The notes: generated from the letters alone by a model not told the origin. A stretch of 64,000 nucleotides of DNA from Jannaschia sp. S6380 (GCF_023015695.1 NZ_JALKAS010000001.1:434001-498000), one strand, 5' to 3'. Counted from the stretch's first letter, positions 10,041 to 20,259 are shown. A program made the numbers and translations.

Positions 10041-10757
10041 ATGCCGTCGGATCTCGTCCTGACAACGTCGCGCGCGTCCGAAGACGTGGTCGCCGCCCGC
10101 GCCCTGCGGCATCGCGTCTTCGTCCACGAAATGGGTGCGTCGCCCGGTCTCGACGGGCTGGAGGGGGACGCCTTCGATGCCGATTGCGACCATCTGCTCC
10201 TGCGCGACAGGACCCGGCCCGAGGCGGATGTCGTCGCGACCCTGCGCATCGGGATCGGCGCCGCCTATACCGCGCGGGAATTCGACCTGAGCCGCGTCAT
10301 GGCCACCGGCCGCATCGTGGCCGAGGCGGGGCGGGCCTGCCTGAACCCAGACTATCGCGGCGGACCGGCGGCGGTTGCGCTTTTCGCGGGCCTGCTGCGC
10401 GAGATGCGCCGGCGGGGGGCCGAGATCCTTGTGGGAACCGCGTCCTTTCCCGGCGCGGATGCCGACCGCCACCTGCCGGCCCTGCGCCGGTTGAGGCAGG
10501 AGGCCCTGGCCCCCGAGGCCATCCGGCCGCGCGCCGTCGGGCCGAACGCGATCGACATCGCGGGTCCGGCGCCCACGGGCGCGATGCGTGGCGTGCCGTC
10601 GCTGATCAAGACCTATCTGCGGGCGGGCGCGCATGTGGGCGAAGGGGCCTATCTGGACCGTGGGTTCAACACCGTCGATGTCTGCATGATCCTGGACATG
10701 GATCATGTCCGCATGCCCGCCATCGCCGACCGCGTGGCGGGCGGCCACGGCCGATGA
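10041..10757 (+). CDS. olsB: L-ornithine N-alpha-acyltransferase (ornithine lipid synthesis)
   Basis: A 238-aa GNAT-type acyltransferase of the OlsB/hemolysin-like family. OlsB transfers a 3-hydroxyacyl chain from ACP to the alpha-amino group of ornithine, giving lyso-ornithine lipid at the inner membrane. Motifs include ALRHRVFVHEMGA, EFDLSRVM, VAEAGRACLNPDYRGG and GVPSLIKTYLRAGA...GFNTVDVCMILD. The start MPSDLVLT at 10041 follows an aaggcag ribosome site. Upstream in-frame sequence does not resemble the family. The stop overlaps the olsA start (ATGA), so the two steps are translationally coupled. Confidence 0.9.
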   Translation: MPSDLVLTTSRASEDVVAARALRHRVFVHEMGASPGLDGLEGDAFDADCDHLLLRDRTRPEADVVATLRIGIGAAYTAREFDLSRVMATGRIVAEAGRACLNPDYRGGPAAVALFAGLLREMRRRGAEILVGTASFPGADADRHLPALRRLRQEALAPEAIRPRAVGPNAIDIAGPAPTGAMRGVPSLIKTYLRAGAHVGEGAYLDRGFNTVDVCMILDMDHVRMPAIADRVAGGHGR

Positions 10758-11596
10758 TCTGGGACGGTGTGCCCCAGCCGCCGCCCCGGCCGCTGACCTG
10801 GCGCGACCGGTTGCGCGTCGCCCGTCGCGGGGTGCCGATGGCGACTGTCGTATTTGGCGGCCTACTGGTCCTTCTGGCGCTGCGCCTGATCGAGCGGCCC
10901 GTCTACGGGCTGCGGCGACCGTTCACGCCCTGGATCACGCAGGCCGTCTGCCGGGCCGCGCTGGCCATACTCGGTCTTCGACGCGATGTACGCGGTGCGC
11001 CGATGCGCGGCACGGGTGCCACGGTCGCGAATCACGCATCGTGGCTGGACATATTCACGCTGAACGCGTCGGAGCGGATCTATTTCGTCTCCAAGTCCGA
11101 GGTCGCCGACTGGCCTGGGATCGGCTGGCTCGCACGGGCAACGGGGACGATCTTCATCCGCCGGGACAGGCGCGAAGCGCGCAGCCAGACCGAGATGTTC
11201 GAGGCGCGGTTGAAGGCCGGCCACCGCCTGATGTTCTTCCCCGAAGGCACCAGCACCGACGGCATCCGCGTCCTGCCGTTCAAGACCACGCTTTTCGCCG
11301 CGTTCTTCTCGGCCGACCTGCCGGCCATGCGGGTGCAGCCGGTCACGCTGGCCTATCACGCGCCCGAAGGCGCGCCTGCGACGTTCTATGGCTGGTGGGG
11401 GGATCACGGGTTCGGCGCGCATCTGCTTCGGATGCTGGCCTGGCCGCGGCACGGGACGGTTGAACTGATCTATCACACCCCGCTGCAACTGGCGGACTAT
11501 TCCGACCGGAAATCCCTGGCGCGCGCGGCGGAGGCGGCGGTGCGCGCCGGGCTGCGCGCCAGCGGGCGACTGTCGGTGGACGCGCCGCCGCGCTGA
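10754..11596 (+). CDS. olsA: Lyso-ornithine lipid O-acyltransferase
   Basis: A 280-aa 1-acyl-glycerol-3-phosphate acyltransferase-family (PlsC) membrane enzyme. One N-terminal membrane segment (about residues 28-45) precedes the HX4D catalytic motif NHASWLD. MFFPEGTSTDG is the substrate-binding motif. Its overlap with olsB assigns it to the second acylation step of ornithine lipid synthesis. It converges on the ThiE-like gene with only 3 bp between stop codons. Confidence 0.9.
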   Translation: MIWDGVPQPPPRPLTWRDRLRVARRGVPMATVVFGGLLVLLALRLIERPVYGLRRPFTPWITQAVCRAALAILGLRRDVRGAPMRGTGATVANHASWLDIFTLNASERIYFVSKSEVADWPGIGWLARATGTIFIRRDRREARSQTEMFEARLKAGHRLMFFPEGTSTDGIRVLPFKTTLFAAFFSADLPAMRVQPVTLAYHAPEGAPATFYGWWGDHGFGAHLLRMLAWPRHGTVELIYHTPLQLADYSDRKSLARAAEAAVRAGLRASGRLSVDAPPR

Positions 11597-11599
11597 CCG

Positions 11600-12208
11600 T
11601 CAGCGAAAGGCGGCGGTCAGTTCCGACAAGCACGCCACGGGGTCGTCCGCCCGCCAGATCTCCTCGCCCAAGGCGATGAAATCGGTCGCCTGGGCCAGGG
11701 CCGCGATCGTCGCGGCGTCGAGCGCGCCTTCGGCCACGACGGGCAGCTCGATCATTTCGGACCACCAGGCGAACAGGTCCGGCGCGGCTCGGTCGCCCAT
11801 GCCCAGCGGTGTCGCGCCGGCGGGCCCGAACGCGACGTAGTCGGCCCCGGCCTCGCCGGCGGCCATGCCCTCATGCCGCGACGTTCCGCAGAACGCCCCG
11901 ATGATCGGGTCCGGCCCCCAATCGGCGCGCAGCTTGCGCACCGATCGCGGGTCGGTCAGATGCACGCCGTCGAGGCCCAGCGGATCGACGAGCGCCACGT
12001 GGTCCGTCACCACCAGCGGCACGTCGAAGCGATGCGCCACCTCGCGACAAAGATCGGCGGCGCGCGTCACCCGGTCCGCGTCCCGTGTGGCGAGGTCGAG
12101 GCGGATGCAGGCGACCGGATGCGCGTCCAGGACAGCGGCCAGGCGATCGGCGAACCCGGCATCGATCTCGGGCGGGGTCACGAGGTAGAGCTGCGGTGCG
12201 TCGTCCAT
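11600..12208 (-). CDS. ThiE-like thiamine phosphate synthase family protein
   Basis: A 202-aa TIM-barrel protein resembling thiamine phosphate synthase: YLVTPPEID at the N-terminus, LDGVHLTD, GAFCGTSRHEGMAAGEAGADYVAFGP, and a VVAEGALDAATIAALAQATDFIALGEEIW end. The family joins the pyrimidine and thiazole halves of thiamine. No other thi gene is near, and several active-site segments are shorter than in classical ThiE, so it may be the stand-alone divergent paralogue common in rhodobacteria. It is divergent from trmJ. Confidence 0.75.
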   Translation of the reverse strand: MDDAPQLYLVTPPEIDAGFADRLAAVLDAHPVACIRLDLATRDADRVTRAADLCREVAHRFDVPLVVTDHVALVDPLGLDGVHLTDPRSVRKLRADWGPDPIIGAFCGTSRHEGMAAGEAGADYVAFGPAGATPLGMGDRAAPDLFAWWSEMIELPVVAEGALDAATIAALAQATDFIALGEEIWRADDPVACLSELTAAFR

Positions 12209-12287
12209 GGTCGTCCCCTTCGTCTGCCGCATGGGACTAGCGGGCGGACGATTGCACCGCAAGCGCCAGCGGGGTAGGGCGCGGAGC

Positions 12288-13025
12288 ATGGAGATCACGC
12301 CCCCCGCCTTCGTCCTGGTGCGCCCGCAGATGGGCGAGAACATCGGCGCATCCGCCCGGTCGATGCTGAATTTCGGGCTGGAGGGGATGCGCGTCGTGGC
12401 CCCGCGCGACGGCTGGCCGAACGAACGCGCCGTGGCCCTGGCCAGCGGGGCGGGGCGCGTGCTGGACGCGGCGCGGCTGACCGAGACGACGGCCGACGCG
12501 GTGGCCGACTGTACGATGGTTTTTGCCACGACTGCCCGCGACCGCGACCTGACGAAGCCGGTCTATGCGCCCGAGGCCGCGATGGCCGAGGCGCGTGACC
12601 GTGGCGCGCGGGGCGAGAAGGTCGCGATCCTGTTCGGGCCCGAGCGGACGGGGCTGGAGAATGACGATATCGCCTCGGCCAATGCCATCGTCAGCGTGCC
12701 GACGAACCCGGCCTTTGCCTCGCTCAACCTTGCGCAATGCGTGCTGTTGATGGGGTACGAATGGCGGCGGGCGACGGATGCGCCGGCGCCGACCGAAACC
12801 GAACTCGCCGGCACCGACTGGGCCAATCAGGCGGAGATGTCGGCCCTGGCGGCGCATTTCGAGGAACGGCTGGATCAGGCCGGGTTCTTCTTTCCGGATG
12901 GCAAGGCGGCGGCGATGAAGCTGCACCTGCGCAATCTCTGGAGCCGGATGCCGCTGACCCGCGCCGATGTGCAGACGTTCCACGGCATGATGCGACAGAT
13001 GGTGCGGTGGAAGGAGCGCGGGTGA
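12288..13025 (+). CDS. trmJ: TrmJ/TrmH-family (SpoU class) RNA 2'-O-methyltransferase
   Basis: A 245-aa SPOUT methyltransferase. The three family motifs are visible: RPQMGENIGASARSMLNFG (motif 1), ILFGPERTGLENDDI (motif 2) and VPTNPAFASLNLAQCVLLM (motif 3, SAM knot). TrmJ methylates the 2'-OH of nucleotide 32 in several tRNAs. The C-terminal extension (LRNLWSRMPLTRADVQTFHGM) is typical of TrmJ. The start at 12288 follows a GCGGAG ribosome site. Confidence 0.88.
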   Translation: MEITPPAFVLVRPQMGENIGASARSMLNFGLEGMRVVAPRDGWPNERAVALASGAGRVLDAARLTETTADAVADCTMVFATTARDRDLTKPVYAPEAAMAEARDRGARGEKVAILFGPERTGLENDDIASANAIVSVPTNPAFASLNLAQCVLLMGYEWRRATDAPAPTETELAGTDWANQAEMSALAAHFEERLDQAGFFFPDGKAAAMKLHLRNLWSRMPLTRADVQTFHGMMRQMVRWKERG

Positions 13026-13061
13026 CCCCCTAGGTCGACCCCGAGGACGAGAGGACGCGAC

Positions 13062-14192
13062 ATGGCAAAACGCCCCATTTTCCAGGATATGGCCACGGCC
13101 GAGCGCCCCGCCGCGCGGGCCGGCACGATCGACGCGGTGCGACGCGGATCGCGGCCGCTGGTTCGGATCTGGCTGGGCATCCTGTTCGCGCTCATGATCG
13201 TCATGATCGCCGTCGGCGGCCTGACGCGGCTGACCGACAGCGGGCTCGCCATCACCGAATGGCGCCCCGTCACCGGCGCGCTTCCGCCCCTGTCGGCGGC
13301 CGATTGGCAGGCCGAGTTCGACCTCTATCGCGCGATCCCCGAATACCAGTTGCAGAACCGCGGCATGAGCCTGTCGGAGTTCCAGGCGATCTACTGGTGG
13401 GAATGGGGCCACCGACAGCTTGGCCGGGTGATCGGCCTCGTCTGGGCGATCGGCTTCCTCGGCCTGCTCCTGACGCGGAACATCCCGCCGGGCTGGACCG
13501 GCCGCCTGCTGGCGCTCGGGGTTCTGGGCGGGCTTCAGGGGGCGATCGGCTGGTGGATGGTGGCTTCGGGGCTGACCGGCACAATGCTCGACGTCGCGTC
13601 CTACCGCCTGGCAACGCATCTGGGTCTGGCCTTCGTGATCCTGTCGCTGATCGCGTGGTTCATGCTCTCGATGTCGCGGCCGCAATCGGCGCTCTTGCAA
13701 GCGCGGCGTCTGGCGGAGCCGCGGCTGACGACCCTTGGCGGTTGGCTGATCGGGCTGACCTTCGTTCAGATCCTCCTCGGCGCGCTCGTCGCCGGGATCG
13801 ACGCGGGCCGCAACTATATCGACTGGCCGCTGATGGCCGGGGGCTTCACGCCGCCGGGGATGTGGGCGCTCGACCCCTGGTGGCGCAACCTGTTCGAAAA
13901 TGACGGCACGGTGCAGTTCTTCCACCGCATCTGGGGCTATCTGCTGTTCGCGGCGATCGTCGCGGTCTGGTGGGTCGCCCGACGGTCCGCCAACCGGAAG
14001 ACGACCGCGGCCTTTGCCGGCGTGATGCACATGGCGATCCTCCAGATGGTGCTGGGCATCGTGACGGTGATGCACTCCTCGCCCTGGTATCTCGCGATCC
14101 TGCACCAGTTCGGGGCGGTCGTCCTGATCTGTCTGGCCGTGCGCGCCCGCCACCGCGCCAAGTACCCGCTTCCCCAATCCGTCAGGACCTGA
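13062..14192 (+). CDS. ctaA: Heme A synthase
   Basis: A 376-aa polytopic membrane protein that oxidises the C8 methyl of heme O to make heme A for aa3-type cytochrome oxidase. Typical CtaA features: GGLTRLTDSGLAITEWRPVTGALPP near residues 48-70, YWWEWGHRQLGRVIGL with a heme-ligand histidine, the second half-repeat with AGIDAGRNYIDWPLMAG, FFHRIWGYLL, and a final LHQFGA histidine. About eight membrane helices alternate with these loops. The first 35 residues are a long cytoplasmic N-terminus, as in other alphaproteobacteria. Confidence 0.95.
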   Translation: MAKRPIFQDMATAERPAARAGTIDAVRRGSRPLVRIWLGILFALMIVMIAVGGLTRLTDSGLAITEWRPVTGALPPLSAADWQAEFDLYRAIPEYQLQNRGMSLSEFQAIYWWEWGHRQLGRVIGLVWAIGFLGLLLTRNIPPGWTGRLLALGVLGGLQGAIGWWMVASGLTGTMLDVASYRLATHLGLAFVILSLIAWFMLSMSRPQSALLQARRLAEPRLTTLGGWLIGLTFVQILLGALVAGIDAGRNYIDWPLMAGGFTPPGMWALDPWWRNLFENDGTVQFFHRIWGYLLFAAIVAVWWVARRSANRKTTAAFAGVMHMAILQMVLGIVTVMHSSPWYLAILHQFGAVVLICLAVRARHRAKYPLPQSVRT

Positions 14193-14195
14193 TCC

Positions 14196-15662
14196 ATGCC
14201 CGCCTACGATGATCTGATGTCCTTCCAGCGCACCACCGAGGCCCTCTCGGCCGTTGCCGGCCGCACCGGCTGGGACCAGGAGACGATCATGCCGCGCGGC
14301 GCCGCGCCCCAACGGGCCGAGGAGATGGCCGCGCTGGAGGAGGTGCTGCACGCCCGCCGCACCGATCCCCGCCTGGGCGATTGGCTGGAGGAGGCGCATG
14401 CCCCCGACGCCGTGGCCGATGCCAACCTTCGGGAGCTTCGGCGCAGCTACGACCGCAACCGCAAGGTGCCCGCGCGGCTGGCGGCCGAGATCGCGCGCGT
14501 GACGTCTCTGGCACAAGGGCAATGGGCCACGGCGCGGGCCAATGACGACGCGACGGCGTTTTTGCCCGTGCTGGCCGAGGTACTGCGTCTGCGGCGGGAG
14601 GAGGGCGCGGCCCTGGCCGACGGGGGCGACCCTTATGACGCGCTGATGCAGGATTACGAGCCGGGCGGGTCGTCCGACGCGATGGCGGCGATGTTCGACG
14701 CGATGTGTCCGCGCCTGATCGCGTTGCGCGAGCGCGCCCTCGCGTCCGAACCCGCGCCGCGCCTGTCGGGGCACTTCCCGAAGGACGCGCAATTGGCCCT
14801 CGCCGCCGACGTGGCCGGCGCATTCGGCTACGATTTTCAACGCGGGCGCATCGACATGGCGGTGCATCCGTTCAGCTCGGGCTCCGGCCTCGACGTGCGG
14901 ATCACGACACGGGTGGACGAGGGCGATCCGTTCAACTGCCTCTATTCCACGATCCACGAGGTCGGGCATGCCTGCTACGAACAGGGCGTCGCACCCGAGC
15001 ACCTGCTGACCCCGATCGGGCGCGGCGTGTCGATGGGCGTGCATGAAAGCCAGTCGCGCAGCTACGAGAACCAGATGGGCCGGTCGGAGGCCTATTGCGG
15101 CTGGCTCTATGGCCGGATGCGGGATGCGTTCGGCGAAATCGGCGTGGCGTCGGAGCGTGACTTCTATCGCGCCGTCAACGCCGTCCGCTCCGGCTATATC
15201 CGGACCGAGGCCGACGAGCTGCATTACAACCTGCACGTCATGGTGCGCTTCGATCTGGAACGCGCGATGATCCGGGGCGATCTGCCCGTGACGGAGATCG
15301 AAAGCGCCTGGAACGACCGGTTCCAATCCGATTTCGGGATCGCGGTCGACCGGCCGTCGAACGGGTTCCTGCAGGACGTGCACTGGTCCGTAGGTCTGAT
15401 GGGGTACTTCCCGACCTACTCTCTCGGCAACCTGTTCGCCGGCTGCCTGATGCAGGCCGCGCGCGTCGATTTGACCGATCTGGACACGTCGCTGGCCAAT
15501 GGTGATCCGTCGCCCGCGACGGGCTGGATGCGGGAGCGGCTGCAACGTTTCGGCGCACTTCGGACCCCTTTCGAGACGGTGGAACACGCGACCGGCGCGG
15601 CGCCGTCGGAAGGGCCGTTTCTGGACTATCTGGAGGGCAAGTTCGGCGACCTCTACCCCTAG
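14196..15662 (+). CDS. Carboxypeptidase Taq / M32 family metallopeptidase
   Basis: A 488-aa cytosolic zinc carboxypeptidase of the M32 family (usual length about 500). The zinc motif HEVGHACYEQG (HEXXH) follows the DVRITTRVDEGDPFNCLYSTIHE stretch. ISMGVHESQSR-type and HYNLHVMVRFDLERAMIRGDL segments are also family signatures. It starts 3 bp after the ctaA stop region and its stop overlaps the convergent soeC gene by 4 bp. Confidence 0.93.
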   Translation: MPAYDDLMSFQRTTEALSAVAGRTGWDQETIMPRGAAPQRAEEMAALEEVLHARRTDPRLGDWLEEAHAPDAVADANLRELRRSYDRNRKVPARLAAEIARVTSLAQGQWATARANDDATAFLPVLAEVLRLRREEGAALADGGDPYDALMQDYEPGGSSDAMAAMFDAMCPRLIALRERALASEPAPRLSGHFPKDAQLALAADVAGAFGYDFQRGRIDMAVHPFSSGSGLDVRITTRVDEGDPFNCLYSTIHEVGHACYEQGVAPEHLLTPIGRGVSMGVHESQSRSYENQMGRSEAYCGWLYGRMRDAFGEIGVASERDFYRAVNAVRSGYIRTEADELHYNLHVMVRFDLERAMIRGDLPVTEIESAWNDRFQSDFGIAVDRPSNGFLQDVHWSVGLMGYFPTYSLGNLFAGCLMQAARVDLTDLDTSLANGDPSPATGWMRERLQRFGALRTPFETVEHATGAAPSEGPFLDYLEGKFGDLYP

Positions 15663-16567
15663 CCCGGGGTCCGCTCGGCGCTGTTGGCCAGGACGTTGCC
15701 ATGCGCGCCGTAGTACAGGCCGACGACATGCTCCGCCTCGGCGAAGAAAAGCCAGCGTTGCACGGCGATGCCCGCCAGATGCGACAGGACGGCGATCGCG
15801 GCGGGCACGTGATGCGGCCCGAAGATCAGGAGCGCTATGACCGGGATCACGACCATCAGCAGCATCGCAATGACGCGCAGCTTCACGGCATGCTTGCGGG
15901 CGATCTGATACACCATCTCGCGGGTCAGGTAGTTCTCGCCGGTATGGGGCTTCTCCCAAAGGGCGACACGGCCGTTCAGGCGGGTCGCGCTCTCGATGGT
16001 GGAGCCGGCTTCGGCGAAGCGACGGTCCCCCTTCCACCAGTGGAAACCCACAACGAGACCGAGCAGGATCAAAAGGACGATCGCCAGCGTGACGTTGGCC
16101 GACAGGAGCGCGCCGGCGGCGAGCGACGCGGTCAGGAAGACGGCGGGCGTGGCCGGCTGGTTCCAGCGCGGCACGGCGCGGAGCTGGGCGTAGATCATCG
16201 AGGTGGTAAAGACGGTCGCCAGCGACAGCGCGGCGCCGAGCCAACCGAGGGGCGGGATCGTGACGGCGAAGAACACTTGCAGGAAGGCATAGAGCCCCAT
16301 GACGACAAGCGCCGCGACCGCCGCCCAGCCTTCGCGGGACAGCCACGACGTGCGCCACTGGCTGTAGCTGCGCCAGGCGTTCTTCTTGTTCTTCAAGTGG
16401 AAGACCGCCGAGAGCAGGCCGCCCACGGCGAGAAGGTAGGCGATCAGGTAGAAGACGAAGGCGACCCAGCCAACCACGACCGGGAAACCCAGGCCGAGAA
16501 AGAACAGGAGGCCGAAGCCCGCGCCCGAGAGGGTCGAGAAGATGATGACGGAGGGGGCGGGATGCAT
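15659..16567 (-). CDS. soeC: Membrane anchor subunit of sulfite dehydrogenase (DmsC/NrfD-type)
   Basis: A 302-aa protein with about eight transmembrane segments, fitting the DmsC-type anchor of complex iron-sulfur molybdoenzymes. It carries electrons from the FeS subunit to quinone. It lies 1 bp after soeB in the same direction and at the end of an xsc-pta-soeABC run, which identifies it as SoeC rather than a DMSO reductase anchor. The N-terminus MHPAPSVIIFSTLSGAGFGLLFFLG and the SYSQWRTSWLSREGW loop are typical for this group. Confidence 0.88.
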   Translation of the reverse strand: MHPAPSVIIFSTLSGAGFGLLFFLGLGFPVVVGWVAFVFYLIAYLLAVGGLLSAVFHLKNKKNAWRSYSQWRTSWLSREGWAAVAALVVMGLYAFLQVFFAVTIPPLGWLGAALSLATVFTTSMIYAQLRAVPRWNQPATPAVFLTASLAAGALLSANVTLAIVLLILLGLVVGFHWWKGDRRFAEAGSTIESATRLNGRVALWEKPHTGENYLTREMVYQIARKHAVKLRVIAMLLMVVIPVIALLIFGPHHVPAAIAVLSHLAGIAVQRWLFFAEAEHVVGLYYGAHGNVLANSAERTPG

Positions 16568-16568
16568 G

Positions 16569-17327
16569 TCAGAGCTTCTCCAACGCGCGGTCGAGCCAGC
16601 CGAGGAAGCCCGTCGGCATCTCGTCGACGGGGGCGAGGAAGGGGGCGAGAATGTCCTCCTCGCCGGCCATCACGGGCTGGATCGTGTCCTTGGGGCGGGG
16701 CGGAAGGTATTGGTTGACCGGCCGTGTCCCCTGTTCCGGCATCAGGTCCACGCCGCCGCGTTCGGCGACCAGGCGGCTGACGTCGCTGTCCGGGTCGGCC
16801 AGGTCGCCGAAGTGGCGGGCGCCCGCCGGACAGGTGCGGACGCAGGCAGGCTGGCGGTCCACCTCCGGCAGGTTCTCATTGTAGATCCGGTCGATGCAGA
16901 GGGTGCATTTCTTCATCACGCCCGCCGCCATGTCGACCTCGCGCGCGCCGTAGGGACAGGCCCAGGCGCAGAGACCGCAGCCCATGCAGGCGTCTTCGTT
17001 GACGAGCACGATCCCGTCCTCGGCGCGCTTGTAGCTGGCGCCGGTCGGGCAAACGGTAACGCAGGGCGCGTCGTCGCAATGCAGGCAGGATTTCGGGAAA
17101 TGAACCGTCTGACTGGACCCCTGATCGGGCTGGACCTGAAAGCTGTGAATGCGGTTCAGGAACGTGCCCGAGGCATCGCCATAGGCGTCCTGATCCGACA
17201 GCGGTACGCCGTAGTTCTGGGTGTTCCAGCCCTTGCAGGCGGTGACGCAGGCGTGACAGCCGACGCAGGTGTCCAGGTCGATGACGAGGCCCAGCTTGAC
17301 CTTCGGTTCGGGGGGCAGGGCGGTCAT
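16569..17327 (-). CDS. soeB: Iron-sulfur subunit of sulfite dehydrogenase
   Basis: A 252-aa ferredoxin-like protein with four cysteine clusters: CVGCHACVTAC near residue 22, CLHCDDAPCVTVCP, CMGCGLCAWACPYG, and CTLC...CVRTCPAGA. This is the four [4Fe-4S] pattern of DmsB/PsrB/SoeB subunits. It passes electrons from SoeA to SoeC. The start MTALPPEPK is preceded by a strong ribosome site (ggaggccctccg). There is no signal peptide, which fits a cytoplasm-facing complex. A 115-bp gap separates it from soeA. Confidence 0.92.
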   Translation of the reverse strand: MTALPPEPKVKLGLVIDLDTCVGCHACVTACKGWNTQNYGVPLSDQDAYGDASGTFLNRIHSFQVQPDQGSSQTVHFPKSCLHCDDAPCVTVCPTGASYKRAEDGIVLVNEDACMGCGLCAWACPYGAREVDMAAGVMKKCTLCIDRIYNENLPEVDRQPACVRTCPAGARHFGDLADPDSDVSRLVAERGGVDLMPEQGTRPVNQYLPPRPKDTIQPVMAGEEDILAPFLAPVDEMPTGFLGWLDRALEKL

Positions 17328-17442
17328 CGGAGGGCCTCCGGCGGCAAGAGTTCGGCGGCGGCTGCGCGGGTGGTGCAAGGGCGATCCCCGCATGGCGCCA
17401 CTGGCCGCACGGTCAGGTCCGCAGATCGTGTCGACGGCAAAC

Positions 17443-20259
17443 TCATTTCACCTCCCACGCGAGGGCGTCCGGCCCCTGTCCGACGGGCGAGTTCTGACGT
17501 CCCATGTCGGGCTTCGAGGCGAGGTCGGCGGGCGGCGCGACCTTCTCGAGGGCGACCTTCAGGTCGAACCACGCGGCCTGGCCGGTGATCGGGTCGGAGT
17601 TGGACCAGCGCATCCCGTCCCGCTTCGGCGGCAGCAATTCGTGGATCAGGTGGTTCAGCAGGAACCCCTTGTTCGTCTCGGGCGCGTTGTCGTGCAGCGC
17701 CCAGGCGCCGCGGCGTTTGCCGATGGCGTTCCAGGTCCAGATCGTATCGCCATTGAGCGCGGGCATATGCGCGACCGGCACCGTGATCTCGCCATGGGGG
17801 GAGGTCACGCGCGCCCAGTCACCGTCGGCGAAGCCATGCTGGCGCCAGAGCTTCGTCGGCAGATACATCGGATTGCGGCCGTGGATCTGGCGCAGCCAGG
17901 CGTTCTGGGTGCCCCAGGAATGGTACATCGCCATCGGGCGCTGTGTCAGCGCGTGGATGGTGAAGCGACCGTCGCCGTCGTGATCGGCCGCCGGATCCCG
18001 CCAGATCGGCAGGGGGTCGAAGGTCGCCTTGATCCGGTCGCGTAGGTGGTCGGGTGGCTGGATGTCGCCATGACCTTCGGCCGCGAGCTGGAACCTGCGG
18101 AGCGGTTCGCACCAGAGGGTGAAGATGTAGGGCGACGGCGTATCGAAAAGGCCGAGTGAGACGGCCCAATCCTGATAGGCCATGTTCCATGGCTTGTAGA
18201 ATTGCGCCTCCTCGGGGATGTGTTCGACGCAGAAACCGCCATTCTCGATATAGCGGTCGAGCTGCGCGGGGTTCGGCGCCCCGCGCCCCGTCTCGTCGCC
18301 ATTGCCGCGCCAGCCCATCAGCGGCCCGATGCCGGGGCGGCGTTCGTGGTTGACCATGTAGTCGGCGTAATCGGCGAATTTGGGCGTGCCGTCATCCTTG
18401 ACGAAGCCCGGCAGTTCGAGCTTGGCACCAAGCTGGATCAGCGCGGTCTGGAAGCCGCGCACGTCGCGGTCGGGTTCCACGACCGGCCAGCGGATGGCGT
18501 CGGCCGCCGCCTCCGCCTCGCAGATGGGACGGTCGAGGAGCGAGATGCAGTCGTGCCGCTCCAGATAGGTCGTGTCGGGCAGGATCAGGTCGGCATAGGC
18601 GACCATCTCGGACGAATAGGCGTCGGAGTAGATGATATGCGGGATGACGTAATTCCCGTCCGCATCCTTGTCGGACAGCATCTTCATCGTGCCCGACGTG
18701 TTCATCGAGGAGTTCCACGCCATGTTCGCCATGTAGAGGAACAGCGTGTCGATCCTGTACGGATCGCCCGCATGCGCGTTCGAGATGACCATGTGCATCA
18801 GGCCATGCGCCGACATCGGATTTTCCCAGGTGAAGGCCTTGTCGATGCGGGTCGGGCTGCCGTCGGGATTGAGGGCCAGATCCTCGGGGCCGTGGACGAA
18901 GCCCAGATGCGGGCCGTCTAGCGGCGCATTCGCCTGATGTTTGCGATGCGGCTTGGGATGGGCGGTCGCGGCCTTGGGATAGGGCGGCTTGAAGCGGAAG
19001 CCGCCGGGCGTCTCGACGCTTCCGATCAGGATCTGCAGGACGTGGAGGGCGCGACAGGTCTGGAAGCCGTTCGCATGGGCGGAGATGCCGCGCATGGAAT
19101 GGAAGCTGACGGGCCGGCCCGTCATCTTGGTCCGCTTGCGACCGCGGAAATCGGTCCATTCGACCGGCAGCTCGATCGCCTCGTCGAAGGCCGTGCGCGC
19201 GATCTCGGCCGCCAGCGCGCGGATGCGGCCGGCGGGGATGCCGGTACGGTCGGCCACGGCCTCGGGAGCATAACGGGGGTCGAGATACTTCTCGGCCATG
19301 TGCTGGAACACGGTCCGGTGCGTGATGCCGTCGACGGTCCATTTGCCGGCGAGGTCGGGGTTCACCGTCTCGGCGTCGTAGCAACGCGCGCGCTGCTCGT
19401 CGCGGCACCAGACCAGCTTGTGCCCGTCGTCGTCGAGGAGGGCGAGGCCGTGGGTCGCGGAAGCCGGATCGGCGTCGATCAGCACGGGCGCGTCGGTGAA
19501 GTCGCGCAGGTATTCGAGGTCGATCTTGCCAGCCTTGATGAGGCAGTGGATCAGCGACAGGATCAGGAGGCCGTCGGTGCCCGGCGTGATGCCGAACCAG
19601 TCGTCGGCCACGGCGTTGTAGCCGGAGCGCACCGGGTTCACGCCGACGACCTTCGCGCCATTCGCCTTGATCTTGCCGATCCCCATCTTGATCGGGTTCG
19701 AGTCGTGATCCTCGGCCACGCCGAAAAGGATGAAGAGCTTGGTGCGGTCCCAGTCGGGCTGGCCGAATTCCCAGAACGCGCCGCCCATCGTATAGATGCC
19801 GCCCGCGGCCATGTTGACGCTGCAAAAGCCGCCATGCGCGGCGTAGTTCGGCGTGCCGAAGGCCTGCGCCCACCATGACGTGAAACTCTGCGACTGGTCG
19901 CGACCGGTGAAGAAGGCGAGCTTCGACGGATCGGATTCGCGAATCGGCCTCAGCCAGGAGGCGGCGATGTCGTAGGCCTCGTCCCAGGTGATCTCCTCGA
20001 ATTTGCCCTCGCCGCGTTCGCCCGCCCGCTTCATGGGCGCGCGAAGGCAGGATGGGGCATTGTGCTGCATGATCCCCGCGCTGCCCTTGGCACAGAGGAC
20101 GCCGCGATTGACCGGATGGTCGCGGTTGCCCTCGATATAGGCGACCTTGCCGTTTCTGATATGCACGTCGATGCCGCAGCGGCAGGCGCACATGTAGCAG
20201 GTCGTCTTGCGAACCTCGTCGCCGACCTTGGGAGACAGGTTCAGGACGGGCTGGTTCAT
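17443..20259 (-). CDS. soeA: Molybdopterin subunit of cytoplasmic sulfite dehydrogenase SoeABC
   Basis: A 938-aa molybdopterin oxidoreductase. An N-terminal [4Fe-4S] motif uses Cys21, Cys24, Cys28 and Cys56 (CYMCACRCG...GVLCAKG). GGFCSVN at Cys146 is the probable molybdenum ligand, by analogy to polysulfide reductase-type enzymes. No twin-arginine signal is present, so the protein stays in the cytoplasm, as known for SoeA and unlike DmsA. The gene overlaps pta by 4 bp (20256-20259), directly coupling it to sulfite release by Xsc. It oxidises sulfite to sulfate (known for Allochromatium SoeA; inferred here from context and sequence type). Confidence 0.9.
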   Translation of the reverse strand: MNQPVLNLSPKVGDEVRKTTCYMCACRCGIDVHIRNGKVAYIEGNRDHPVNRGVLCAKGSAGIMQHNAPSCLRAPMKRAGERGEGKFEEITWDEAYDIAASWLRPIRESDPSKLAFFTGRDQSQSFTSWWAQAFGTPNYAAHGGFCSVNMAAGGIYTMGGAFWEFGQPDWDRTKLFILFGVAEDHDSNPIKMGIGKIKANGAKVVGVNPVRSGYNAVADDWFGITPGTDGLLILSLIHCLIKAGKIDLEYLRDFTDAPVLIDADPASATHGLALLDDDGHKLVWCRDEQRARCYDAETVNPDLAGKWTVDGITHRTVFQHMAEKYLDPRYAPEAVADRTGIPAGRIRALAAEIARTAFDEAIELPVEWTDFRGRKRTKMTGRPVSFHSMRGISAHANGFQTCRALHVLQILIGSVETPGGFRFKPPYPKAATAHPKPHRKHQANAPLDGPHLGFVHGPEDLALNPDGSPTRIDKAFTWENPMSAHGLMHMVISNAHAGDPYRIDTLFLYMANMAWNSSMNTSGTMKMLSDKDADGNYVIPHIIYSDAYSSEMVAYADLILPDTTYLERHDCISLLDRPICEAEAAADAIRWPVVEPDRDVRGFQTALIQLGAKLELPGFVKDDGTPKFADYADYMVNHERRPGIGPLMGWRGNGDETGRGAPNPAQLDRYIENGGFCVEHIPEEAQFYKPWNMAYQDWAVSLGLFDTPSPYIFTLWCEPLRRFQLAAEGHGDIQPPDHLRDRIKATFDPLPIWRDPAADHDGDGRFTIHALTQRPMAMYHSWGTQNAWLRQIHGRNPMYLPTKLWRQHGFADGDWARVTSPHGEITVPVAHMPALNGDTIWTWNAIGKRRGAWALHDNAPETNKGFLLNHLIHELLPPKRDGMRWSNSDPITGQAAWFDLKVALEKVAPPADLASKPDMGRQNSPVGQGPDALAWEVK

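Noticed and set aside
12237..16358. Very long open frames antisense to real genes (up to over 1,300 codons)
   Set aside because: Caused by high GC at third positions. They have no ribosome sites or family motifs, while the sense genes (trmJ, ctaA, M32 peptidase, soeC) are clear.
17443..20259. DMSO reductase (dmsA) for the molybdoenzyme
   Set aside because: No Tat signal peptide, Cys rather than Ser at the likely Mo-ligand position, and direct overlap with pta after xsc point to SoeA.
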